Assembly: GCA_013698215.1 (NCBI GenBank)
Contig: JACCVJ010000276.1
Span: 1 to 6,372 of the forward strand
From: Tatlockia sp.
Lineage (GTDB): Bacteria > Cyanobacteriota > Cyanobacteriia > Cyanobacteriales > Chroococcidiopsidaceae
Direction of reading: 5' to 3'
DNA: 6,372 nt
The notes under the pieces are model-generated. The model was not told where the DNA came from. It saw only the letters and a list, made by a program, of their open reading frames with translations, and did not search any database. Below are positions 1 to 6,143 of the stretch, piece by piece. Position 1 is the stretch's first letter. The number at the start of each line of letters is the position of its first letter. The position numbers and the translations under genes are program-made.

Positions 1-3000
1 TCCTCTATTAGCGTTTGTAATATTTTTTTAGACTGGGAAATGCACCCCTGGCTTACTCCGACAATTTGAGCGATCGCAGTTTGAATAATCTTCTGCCCAG
101 GGTCTCGCAATTGCCGAAGTGCGCCCCGAATCGCCAATTTTACCTGCTCTATTGTAGTGGGAGCTTCCTCTTGAACTACTTGGGGAAATGGATCAGTAAA
201 ATATGGATCACGAAAACCTTTATATAGATCTATAGGGTTTTCGTGATCCATTTGTTCGCAGTTTGATACAGTTTTTTCGTGATCCATTTGTTCGCAGTTT
301 GATACAGTTTCTTCGCGCGAAGCTCCAGCATCTCGTAAGAGCCAACGGTCGAAAACTTCTCCCCTGTCGTCAGGACAGATAAAGTTATAAATCCTCACTC
401 TTTCTCGCTTGCCCTGGCTATCGATTCCTTTCTCGATAAACTGAGTTTCCCCTTTCGGGGGTTGGCTAAGTTTAAATCCCACGGTCTGGTTAAGAAGTTC
501 TTGAACGATCGCCATAGGTGAATTGTTAGCTCGGACTGCGACCCCCAAAAACAGTTTGATATCTTTGGCGCAAATTAAAGCTTTTTCAAAAATCTGCTGC
601 ACTTCTAGGCTGTCAGCAGTCCAGTCAACGCCAGGGGTTAAAAGCTTGTCTACCCCCAAAGCTTCTAGCGCCTTGACCTTATTCGATAATAAAACTCGAT
701 TAGTATCAGGAATCCACGATCGCCCATCAACAGAGATGTCTGCAAACTTTTTCCCATCGCGGTTACTTAAATATTGTTTGCCAACAGTTAAGTAGTAGTG
801 CAGTCTAACTTTTGGATACCAGCCGTCCGCATCCTTGAGAACGAGGTCAGCAGTCGGTTGGATTAGATAACGCGCTTTAATCTCATAATTAGCCTCCGAA
901 TGGCGTTCCTCTAAGGTCTTAGTTTTTTTTGCTTTTAGCGTTTCATATTCAGATCGAGAATCGGGGGGCAACGCGTATTCTATTTTCTCAGCTTCTTCTT
1001 TGGCGAGTTCGTCTCTAGATTCGCCCATTGTTTCAGACAGCGCTTTTTGATCTTCCTTGTCAAGGTCAGAATCTACCTCTATAATTTGGCAACCATTCGC
1101 TTCCAAATCTGCCAGAATAGTTTTTCGGTATTGATGGAAGCCAGCATTATGACGACAAGCCATCTTTAACCAAGTTTCCACCGCGATCGCATTACTTTCA
1201 ACGCTGCCAGACTCATCGACCGTAACTCCAGCATTTAGTAAGGAGTTGAAATTAGCTTGAGCCTTTTTGAGTTCGCCGCTACGCAGTGCCGCCGGGGACA
1301 CCGCCCCATTGCCGATAAAACTTGTGGGTAAACCCCTTTCCGGCAGACAGATATGACGAGGGACTTTAGTATCTCGTACCCTTGCCAAAAATTGGCGGGC
1401 ATTATTCGTCGGAATAAGTCCAGGAATAAAGCTCCACACTCCCGCAAAGTGATTATCGAGGTCGATAGAAACGCCGCTCTCAAGCACGGGACTAGAGATG
1501 ATTACATCCCATTGAGATAAAACTTCGTTTAGATTGTCAACGCACCTATAGGCAGGGTGGTGGGGGTCTGATACTGTATGACTATCAACAACGAGAATTT
1601 TTTTGTCAGGAAATTGTTTTCTCAAAGCTTTCTGGAGGTTTTGAGTTCCCCATTTGCTTTTAGCTGTTTGACCTCCAGTGAAAACAATATGCTTACCGCC
1701 ATCGGCTATCTTCTCAGCTAAACTTGAATACAAATCCACAGAAGCTTGATAGATAAAAAACTCTGTCCCGGCTTCGCTCCTGTAATCACCCAAAATTACA
1801 TAGGGCTGTAAGTCACTCCGCCCTGCCATACCTTTAACAAAGTCAATACTTTGATTGCTTAGGTCGGCATCCGCCAGGATAACCCGCCCCTGGGAATTAG
1901 GATCGAGCGCCCCAGTAAGTAATGCTTCAAGTTCACACAGGATAGATAGGCGGTTTTTGATGCAAGTAGAGCTATTAAGCGTGTGCCACAATACCGACTC
2001 GCATTCGTCAAGGATAATTAAAGCGTCGCCCCAACTATCCCCTTTAAAACTAACTTCACTTTGAGGGTGAGCAGAATCGACACACAAGGCAAACCCGTAA
2101 AGTTTTCCTTCTGGTGTAGCGCCAAGTTCAGTTTTGTAGGGCAATTTAAACCGCCGCGCCAGTTCTCGACCTAACTGCTCTCTATAAGTAAGAACAATTA
2201 CAGGCTGCCCTTTTTTGTAGGCTTCCTCACACAAGGCAGAAATCGCCGCCGTCTTGCCCGAACCCTTAGGCGCTTTAAACATAACCAACTTAGCATCGTC
2301 AGGGACGCTGACATTTCCTAAATACTTGGTCGAAATGACTATATTAGGTTCATAGCTTAGTTGCTTTAATAAGCTGGTCTGCCATAAGACTAAAGGCAGG
2401 GCAGAGTCGGAAAGCTTTTCAAATGCCTCCTCGCCCCGCGCCAGGATAAAGTCATCAACGCCCTTTTCTAGACCAGGGAGACCGATGATTTTAACGTCAC
2501 ATCCTTCAGCTTGAAATAGCCGACCTAATTGGCTAGTGGCAATATTGACATTGCGGATAGTTGAAGGTTTGAGGTCACGGTCATAGCAGATATAAATGGG
2601 TCGCTCTTTTTGGGCGATTACTTTTAAATCTGGGATTAGGTGAGGGGCGATTTTGCTGCCTTGGGCATCTTTGCTGCGGTAGCCGCCATAAATTCCAGGT
2701 AGGGCGATCGCAACGCATCCGCTAGAAAGCAAACAGGCTGCTTTTTTTGCCCCCTCAGCGATAGTTATGGGTACTTTTGGGTTATTTAGCACCCATGCCC
2801 AAAATCCCAGCGCCTCGCCATTGCTACTGATGATAATGTTCTCTGGCAGGGCTAATTTGTAGCGTTTAGCAATTTTCTTCCAAATTGAAAGCGGGACTCG
2901 GAGGAAAAATGTTCGCGTCCCAATCTGGGCAGGGTGTTCATATTTAATAAATTTCCCTGGCTTTCGATAATCTTCTTTAGGGCGATCAGGCTTAAGACAT

Positions 3001-3248
3001 CCCCACTCCATCTCCTGCCCGCCCATCAGGGGATCAGCACCGTTGCAGACCCAGCCGCCAGCTTTGCAGTGAGCGTATCGGTCTAAATACTTTGAAGCCA
3101 GCCGACCAGTATTAGTACGTTCTATTTTTTCTGAGTAGCAAAGGTAGTCATAAATGGCTGAACCCTCAATGCTTTGGAAGTTTAACCGGGCGATGTCTGG
3201 GTCAATGCAGCTATTACGTAATTCGTTTTGATGTCTTAGGGTAAGCAT
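1..3248 (-). CDS. Plasmid replication initiator, CyRepA1/DUF3854 type (toprim-like plus helicase), 3' end cut by window
   Basis: The frame is open from ATG at 3248 to the window edge (1082 codons plus 2 nt). I translated nearly all of it without finding a stop. The N-terminal part (about residues 100-245) matches the DUF3854/toprim-like pattern: KYEHP near 102-106, the segment IAEGAKKA with Glu165, and the acidic pair D223-R-D225. A P-loop helicase follows: Walker A APKGSGKT 326-333, a Walker-B-like DECES 414-418, ADAD 459-462, TGGQ 524-527, SPVLESGVSID 586-596 and NARQFLARVRD 616-626. The last visible stretch (about 1055-1078, IAQIVGVSQGCISQSKK) looks like a helix-turn-helix, which could bind the origin. 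Proteins of this family start replication of cyanobacterial plasmids; priming, unwinding and origin binding are inferred for this one. The start is supported by a G-rich SD (GGGGG at 3262-3258, 9 nt upstream) and by overlap with the upstream ORF stop (TAATG). The C-terminus contains a 12-residue tandem repeat (981-1004). Confidence 0.85.
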   Translation of the reverse strand, partial: MLTLRHQNELRNSCIDPDIARLNFQSIEGSAIYDYLCYSEKIERTNTGRLASKYLDRYAHCKAGGWVCNGADPLMGGQEMEWGCLKPDRPKEDYRKPGKFIKYEHPAQIGTRTFFLRVPLSIWKKIAKRYKLALPENIIISSNGEALGFWAWVLNNPKVPITIAEGAKKAACLLSSGCVAIALPGIYGGYRSKDAQGSKIAPHLIPDLKVIAQKERPIYICYDRDLKPSTIRNVNIATSQLGRLFQAEGCDVKIIGLPGLEKGVDDFILARGEEAFEKLSDSALPLVLWQTSLLKQLSYEPNIVISTKYLGNVSVPDDAKLVMFKAPKGSGKTAAISALCEEAYKKGQPVIVLTYREQLGRELARRFKLPYKTELGATPEGKLYGFALCVDSAHPQSEVSFKGDSWGDALIILDECESVLWHTLNSSTCIKNRLSILCELEALLTGALDPNSQGRVILADADLSNQSIDFVKGMAGRSDLQPYVILGDYRSEAGTEFFIYQASVDLYSSLAEKIADGGKHIVFTGGQTAKSKWGTQNLQKALRKQFPDKKILVVDSHTVSDPHHPAYRCVDNLNEVLSQWDVIISSPVLESGVSIDLDNHFAGVWSFIPGLIPTNNARQFLARVRDTKVPRHICLPERGLPTSFIGNGAVSPAALRSGELKKAQANFNSLLNAGVTVDESGSVESNAIAVETWLKMACRHNAGFHQYRKTILADLEANGCQIIEVDSDLDKEDQKALSETMGESRDELAKEEAEKIEYALPPDSRSEYETLKAKKTKTLEERHSEANYEIKARYLIQPTADLVLKDADGWYPKVRLHYYLTVGKQYLSNRDGKKFADISVDGRSWIPDTNRVLLSNKVKALEALGVDKLLTPGVDWTADSLEVQQIFEKALICAKDIKLFLGVAVRANNSPMAIVQELLNQTVGFKLSQPPKGETQFIEKGIDSQGKRERVRIYNFICPDDRGEVFDRWLLRDAGASREETVSNCEQMDHEKTVSNCEQMDHENPIDLYKGFRDPYFTDPFPQVVQEEAPTTIEQVKLAIRGALRQLRDPGQKIIQTAIAQIVGVSQGCISQSKKILQTLIE
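203..251. repeat. 16-bp perfect inverted repeat inside rep
   Basis: ATGGATCACGAAAACC at 203-218 is the exact reverse complement of 236-251, with a 17-nt spacer holding the palindrome TATAGATCTATA (223-234). The arms lie in the coding region of rep and encode different peptides in the two orientations (RDPY on one side, MDHENP on the other), so protein conservation does not explain the symmetry. The right arm is also part of the adjacent 36-bp tandem repeat. It may be a DNA hairpin, a binding site, or the scar of an inverted duplication. Confidence 0.75.
238..310. repeat. 36-bp tandem direct repeat, two copies, coding in rep
   Basis: Positions 238-274 and 274-310 are identical over 37 nt at a period of 36. 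The period keeps the reading frame and gives two copies of the 12-residue unit TVSNCEQMDHE(K/N), Rep residues 981-992 and 993-1004. The near-perfect DNA identity suggests a recent slippage or duplication event. It lies in the linker between the helicase region and the C-terminal HTH-like segment, where length variation is likely to be tolerated. Confidence 0.9.
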
Positions 3249-3481
3249 TAATATTCACCCCCAACCGTCTCAAACTCTTGCTGGACATACCACAGCCACA
3301 GGTCAATCTGCCTGCTAGCGTCGCTCGTCCAAGCCTCGTCGAGTAATTTATCTAAATGTGGAGGCAGCGCGGGGCTTTTTATCGGTGCAGTGTATTGTAA
3401 TGAGGCAGAGTTTCGCAGTACAATTCTATTAAGATTTTTTGTCTGCGTCTCTGCCCCCATTGCTCTTGGGGGCTTTGGCAT
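3248..3481 (-). CDS. 77-aa small protein directly upstream of and overlapping rep; possible leader/coupling ORF
   Basis: The start ATG at 3481 has a clear SD, AGGAG at 3493-3489, 7 nt upstream. The TAA stop (3250-3248) shares one base with the rep ATG (3248-3246), forming TAATG, an arrangement typical of translational coupling. The rep SD is built into the last codons (Val-Gly-Gly). The protein starts MPKPPRAMGAETQTK, is basic and proline-rich early, and ends in an acidic, tryptophan-containing segment (DLWLWYVQQEFE). No signal peptide, membrane helix or known domain is visible, and I do not recognise the family. It may be a real small partner of Rep, or mainly a leader whose translation opens the rep start site, as tap and repY do in IncF and IncI plasmids. 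A candidate antisense RNA overlaps its start. I am fairly sure it is translated and unsure whether the protein itself has a function. Confidence 0.7.
   Translation of the reverse strand: MPKPPRAMGAETQTKNLNRIVLRNSASLQYTAPIKSPALPPHLDKLLDEAWTSDASRQIDLWLWYVQQEFETVGGEY
3249..3265 (-). promoter_or_regulatory. rep translation initiation region with G-rich SD
   Basis: On the minus strand TTGGGGG (3264-3258) lies 9 nt before the rep ATG and serves as a G-rich SD. The same 7 nt are the exact complement of CCCCCAA at 3472-3466 in the start of the 77-aa ORF, so the site could be masked by long-range pairing in the mRNA. The pairing is visible in the sequence; its use is inferred. Confidence 0.45.
3395..3424 (+). 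promoter_or_regulatory. Candidate plus-strand promoter inside the 77-aa ORF (for antisense RNA)
   Basis: A -35-like TTGTAA (3395-3400, 4 of 6 consensus bases) is followed 18 bp later by a -10-like TACAAT (3419-3424, 5 of 6). Transcription would start near 3431 and run against the 5' part of the 77-aa gene. No plus-strand gene follows, so if real it most likely makes a non-coding RNA. Confidence 0.35.
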
Positions 3482-3530
3482 TTTTGGACTCCTGTTTTGT
3501 ATATCAGGTAGTCTGCCTACTTATTTTTTT
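3431..3530 (+). ncRNA. Candidate antisense (counter-transcribed) RNA against the rep leader
   Basis: The proposed transcript of about 100 nt runs from just after the TTGTAA/TACAAT promoter to a T7 run at 3524-3530. It contains a hairpin with a 7-bp stem (GCCCCCA 3453-3459 with TGGGGGC 3467-3473) and a 7-nt loop, TTGCTCT, then a terminator-like hairpin at 3506-3522. It would be fully complementary to the start codon (3481-3479) and SD (3493-3489) of the 77-aa ORF. If rep translation depends on this ORF, pairing would lower Rep level and plasmid copy number. Small structured antisense RNAs over leader ORFs are known in IncFII and IncI plasmids; no relationship by descent is claimed. Promoter, hairpin and T-run are seen; transcription is inferred. 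Confidence 0.35.
3506..3530 (+). terminator. Candidate intrinsic terminator of the antisense RNA
   Basis: A 6-bp stem (AGGTAG 3506-3511 with CTACTT 3517-3522, one G-U pair) and a 5-nt loop, TCTGC, are followed by A and seven Ts. The stem is short and only moderately stable, but the U-tract is good. The same bases form the outer left arm of the large inverted repeat, so they may have another or an additional role. Confidence 0.35.
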
Positions 3531-3677
3531 CGTGAATGCTGCTAAGTTGAAAGTGTGTTTTGTTTGGTAGTGAAAGCGGTTTAATGAGACAGAGCGAGGT
3601 GGAGCGGTTTCTTAGCAGTAGAGCAAGCAGACTTAGCTGCAGTCATTCACGAAGTCAATTTAAGTAAGCGGACTACC
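3507..3677. repeat. Long imperfect inverted repeat (171 bp end to end) upstream of the rep operon
   Basis: The outer arms 3507-3523 and 3661-3677 (GGTAGTC...) match at 15 of 17 positions. After a 5-7 nt unpaired stretch, TTCGTGAATG (3529-3538) pairs perfectly with 3644-3653, and GCTAAGT (3541-3547) pairs with 3631-3637. The central part holds a direct repeat AGCGGTTT (3575-3582 and 3603-3610, period 28). The structure lies only 14 bp before the SD of the 77-aa ORF. It could be the plasmid origin, a structured mRNA leader, or a MITE-like insertion. I see no target-site duplication at its ends and no coding sequence within it. Confidence 0.75.
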
Positions 3678-3684
3678 AATTTTC

Positions 3685-3855
3685 TTAATCCTGTTTAATT
3701 GAATTATTCGACACTGTGCGCGATCGCGTAGGCTCGGATGCTTTGGCAGCGTCCTTAGCTTTTTGTCGGCGCGATCGCCTTGGCTCAAGTCGGGGCTGTT
3801 TTGGTTTTGGGGTGCTTTTATCGAGCGCTTGGATTTGGTCTAGGAAGTTGAGCAT
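3685..3855 (-). CDS. Possible 56-aa very basic small protein
   Basis: The frame runs from ATG at 3855 to TAA at 3687-3685 and starts MLNFLDQIQALDKSTPKPKQ. It continues with a long Arg/Lys/Ala-rich, probably disordered tail (RRSRRQKAKDAAKA). An in-frame TAG lies four codons upstream of the ATG, so the start cannot be extended far, and no clear SD precedes it. It has the same direction as its neighbours and lies between the 350-aa gene and the large inverted repeat. The composition would suit a nucleic-acid-binding peptide, but two HIP1 octamers inside it contribute several of the arginine codons. If it is not a gene, 3482-3933 is a 450-bp non-coding stretch containing only the inverted repeat. 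Confidence 0.35.
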   Translation of the reverse strand: MLNFLDQIQALDKSTPKPKQPRLEPRRSRRQKAKDAAKASEPTRSRTVSNNSIKQD

Positions 3856-3933
3856 TTTAATCAGCTATGTCTTTGCTGTGTTTCTTCTAGTAGATTGCCA
3901 AAAACACCCCCTGCCTGCATAGTGCGAAAACTG

Positions 3934-4986
3934 TTAAGATTTGTAATCATTTTTCCAGTTGGGCTGAATCCCAGCGAATTTAACTCCATCAATCCAAGTA
4001 GCACTTGCTTCGCCTTGAGATGACCTAAGCTCTGGGCGCTTTGCTTCCTGAATCTGACGGGAAGCGATCGCGTTCATAATTGTGCGATGTGTATCGACCT
4101 TTGTTTTGATGAAGCGATCGGATACCAATGATTCCGCAACTGCAATTAAACGGGTTAACCATTCATTACCTCCAGAATGGGTAACTGAAAGATTAGTTAA
4201 TAAATTTCGCTCCTTGCACGATAAGGTTCCGTTAAGATTTTTTTTCCCAAGTTCGGCAATTACTCGGTAATCTTGGGCTTTAGCAACGTAGCGCTCTTTT
4301 AGAATATTGGCGAACTCCCCATCTACGTCAGTGCGAATGATTTCTTCCATCAAAAGCCGATAAGGTTTAAAGGGAAATCCCCATCCCTGATAAATAAATT
4401 GGGTTTTAAGCAAACGTTGTTTAAATACTATTAATTCCCATAAATTACGATACAAGTCACTACTTAAGAGCATCGTATTGTAGCAACGCAAACTGATTTC
4501 ACCAGAGTCAATCATTGGTTGTAGAGGATTATCGGGAACACTTCCATAGCCCGCAATAAATAACTTGGCTAACAGAATGCAAAAGTCTTTAGCCATCACC
4601 CAAACAATTAACTGGTCTAAAGTTTTCAACTCCTGAATAAAATTGCAGGAAGGCAGCTCCGATATAAATCGTGCTAGCTTCATCTTTTCCGAGAAACTAG
4701 GCGAATTATCCCCTACAGGCTCCCAACCTACCCAACCCTGAAATTTAATTTTGTTGCCTATAATTCGCTCTGGATTAAGCCCTCCAACAATACGGCATCG
4801 ATCAGAAACCAAGTTTACAGCATTGCAATTTTCTACGTCTGCCCATACGGAAAACCTTTCAAAACGATCGCCAACTTTTCCAGCATCAACATAAAATTGA
4901 TTCTCGCAATCAGGCAGTTCTTCAGATGCAGAATTGCTCAAACTGCTAATGGTAGTTAGGAAGTTTTTATTTTTTGTTTTACCCAT
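3934..4986 (-). CDS. 350-aa hypothetical protein, function unknown
   Basis: This is a complete ORF from ATG at 4986 to TAA at 3936-3934. The leader AACTAAGAAAA holds at most a weak SD. I do not recognise the family. The first 27 residues are polar and Lys/Ser/Glu-rich. Residues 40-100 look like a small beta-rich region (RFSVWADVEN, KFQGWVGWEP). Residues 104-290 look mostly helical, with a hydrophobic helix at about 123-147 (LIVWVMAKDFCILLAKLF) that contains charges and is more likely buried than membrane-spanning. The tail after 310 is charged, then ends with the Trp-containing TWIDGVKFAGIQPNW. There is no P-loop, HTH, nuclease or relaxase motif that I can see. A hairpin terminator separates it from the 218-aa gene upstream, so it probably has its own promoter. 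The plasmid context gives no clear role. Confidence 0.8.
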   Translation of the reverse strand: MGKTKNKNFLTTISSLSNSASEELPDCENQFYVDAGKVGDRFERFSVWADVENCNAVNLVSDRCRIVGGLNPERIIGNKIKFQGWVGWEPVGDNSPSFSEKMKLARFISELPSCNFIQELKTLDQLIVWVMAKDFCILLAKLFIAGYGSVPDNPLQPMIDSGEISLRCYNTMLLSSDLYRNLWELIVFKQRLLKTQFIYQGWGFPFKPYRLLMEEIIRTDVDGEFANILKERYVAKAQDYRVIAELGKKNLNGTLSCKERNLLTNLSVTHSGGNEWLTRLIAVAESLVSDRFIKTKVDTHRTIMNAIASRQIQEAKRPELRSSQGEASATWIDGVKFAGIQPNWKNDYKS

Positions 4987-5020
4987 TTTTCTTAGTTATC
5001 AAAAAATTTGCTTATTTAAC

Positions 5021-5052
5021 TAAAAGGGGCGATCATATTAAATTGATCGCCC
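5021..5052 (-). terminator. Hairpin terminator after the 218-aa gene
   Basis: On the minus strand, 6 nt after the TAA of the 218-aa gene, GGGCGATCA (5052-5044) pairs perfectly with TGATCGCCC (5035-5027) across an 8-nt AT loop, followed by CTTTTAG. The 9-bp stem is solid but the U-tract is short (four Ts). It would reduce read-through into the 350-aa gene. Confidence 0.55.
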
Positions 5053-5058
5053 TCCAAA

Positions 5059-5715
5059 TTAATCCGCTAAAAGTAGCTGTGGTTCGCCACCAGGTAAAAT
5101 AGGAGCTAAATTATAGCGGCTAAGTCCGCCCAAGACTTCCCCAGTCTTGAAGTCAGAACTTATTGGATAAAGTGCCGTTGCATCTGGCAGATAAGCGGGG
5201 TATTTCTCCCCTATCAACTGCGCTGCTTCAAATAAGGTTAATTCGTCCTTTGTCGCGTCCCGACTAGAAATAGTCGGTGGCTTAATCGTGCTATTAAACT
5301 GAGTGCTTATCGACCTATCAAAAACCATCCGAATTATCTGCTTCTGGCTCCCACCAAATATTGCGGCGGTTTCAACTTCAGCAGCTAATATTGTGAAAAA
5401 CCTCGCTTCGTAGCCGTAAACCAAAAAGTGAACGAGTAGACCACTAGGCAACCTAGAATCATCACTTTTTGCGATTACCGCCGATATAAAAGCATACTGC
5501 TGATTTTCTTTAACTTTGCCAATGCGCCCATGTAAATCTGTATCACAAGCAGCGATCGCAAACTCTAAGTATTTACCGCGTCCGTAAGTATTTACGCTTT
5601 CAATGTTACCCGGTTCAATATTGCCGATTGAAAAGTAGCCTACTTGTTTGTTAACTCGCAGTAAGTAGGGAGTTTCAGGCATTCCGATAATGGCTTTGTT
5701 GTGTGTAAATTGCAT
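5059..5715 (-). CDS. 218-aa hypothetical protein, function unknown
   Basis: The ORF is complete, from ATG at 5715 to TAA at 5061-5059. No SD is visible; the leader is an A/C-rich run (ACCCACAAAACACACAAATA), and SD-less starts are common in cyanobacteria. The protein appears soluble and mostly beta: PYLLRVNKQVGYFSIGN (16-32), GKYLEFAIAACDTDLHGRIG (47-66), then alternating hydrophobic strands to about residue 130, and an Asp/Glu-containing C-terminal part ending in a Pro-Gly-Gly segment. There is no signal peptide, membrane helix or catalytic motif I can name. It lies 92 bp downstream of the 111-aa gene in the same direction. An inverted repeat in that gap may control it, and a hairpin terminator follows it. 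It is probably a plasmid accessory protein. Confidence 0.8.
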   Translation of the reverse strand: MQFTHNKAIIGMPETPYLLRVNKQVGYFSIGNIEPGNIESVNTYGRGKYLEFAIAACDTDLHGRIGKVKENQQYAFISAVIAKSDDSRLPSGLLVHFLVYGYEARFFTILAAEVETAAIFGGSQKQIIRMVFDRSISTQFNSTIKPPTISSRDATKDELTLFEAAQLIGEKYPAYLPDATALYPISSDFKTGEVLGGLSRYNLAPILPGGEPQLLLAD

Positions 5716-5760
5716 AGCTTTATTTGTGTGTTTTGTGGGTGTTTAAAGAGTTGAATAATA

Positions 5761-5795
5761 CCTATATAATTAATATTTATCTCTAATTGTATAGG
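5761..5795. repeat. 12-bp inverted repeat between the 111-aa and 218-aa genes
   Basis: CCTATATAATTA (5761-5772) matches the reverse complement of 5784-5795 at 11 of 12 positions, with an 11-nt spacer. It is AT-rich, lies 46 bp before the 218-aa start codon and has no T-run, so an operator-like dyad or promoter element fits better than a terminator. A -10-like TATTAT occurs just downstream on the minus strand, but without a good -35. Confidence 0.5.
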
Positions 5796-5807
5796 CGTTA
5801 TCTATTG

Positions 5808-6143
5808 TTAGAAAGGCGTGTCAACTACTACGCGATCGCAAGCGTAACTATTGCTATTTCTAGGAATAGATTTAAGGCTACAAATACCATTATTTAAGTG
5901 TTGGCATTGATGGCAAACTAAGGGAAATTTTTCAATCTCTTGATTAATTACTGGGAGCATTACCTCACGTCTGGGATAATCGCGCATTCCCTGAACGTAG
6001 CCCTGGATGTAAGGAACTTCAGCCATTACTGGAAGCCGACCGTCCGCCGCATCACCAATGCCTGATAGGTAGATTGCCTCGATTGCCTCGTATTGAGCTT
6101 CGATGCGCTGCTGGTCTTGCTGAAGTGCTGCTGTGTATGTCAT
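5808..6143 (-). CDS. 111-aa hypothetical protein with a four-cysteine (probable metal-binding) C-terminal motif
   Basis: The ATG at 6143 has a good SD, GAGGT at 6157-6153, 9 nt upstream; the stop is at 5808. The N-terminal part (5-30) is a Gln/Glu-rich helix. A middle segment with VPYIQGYVQGMRDYP (43-57) follows, then four cysteines, Cys77, Cys80, Cys88 and Cys102 (CX2C-X7-C-X13-C), in a short module beginning CHQCQHLNNGIC. This spacing suits a small zinc- or iron-binding knuckle, but I cannot assign a family. It is the first gene of the minus-strand series and diverges from the plus-strand gene at 6309. A role in DNA or RNA binding is possible; nothing in the sequence proves it. Confidence 0.8.
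   Translation of the reverse strand: MTYTAALQQDQQRIEAQYEAIEAIYLSGIGDAADGRLPVMAEVPYIQGYVQGMRDYPRREVMLPVINQEIEKFPLVCHQCQHLNNGICSLKSIPRNSNSYACDRVVVDTPF

Noticed and set aside
238..310. Direct repeats of CRISPR-like length (36 bp)
   Set aside because: The copies are adjacent with no spacers, only two in number and in frame within rep.
523..795. Plus-strand 90-codon frame
   Set aside because: Lies entirely antisense to the verified rep coding frame and has no SD or family resemblance.
1235..1483. Minus-strand 82-codon frame in another register
   Set aside because: Inside the rep gene, which is open in its own frame with conserved helicase motifs through this stretch.
1855..2064. Plus-strand 69-codon frame
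   Set aside because: Antisense to the helicase Walker B region of rep; Ser-rich shadow translation.
3716..3922. Plus-strand 68-codon frame starting at GTG-like region 3716
   Set aside because: No SD, an unusual Cys/Trp/Phe-rich composition, opposite to all neighbours, and overlapping the more plausible minus-strand 56-aa frame. Probably a chance frame.
4082..4270. Plus-strand 62-codon frame
   Set aside because: Antisense to the 350-aa gene with no independent support.
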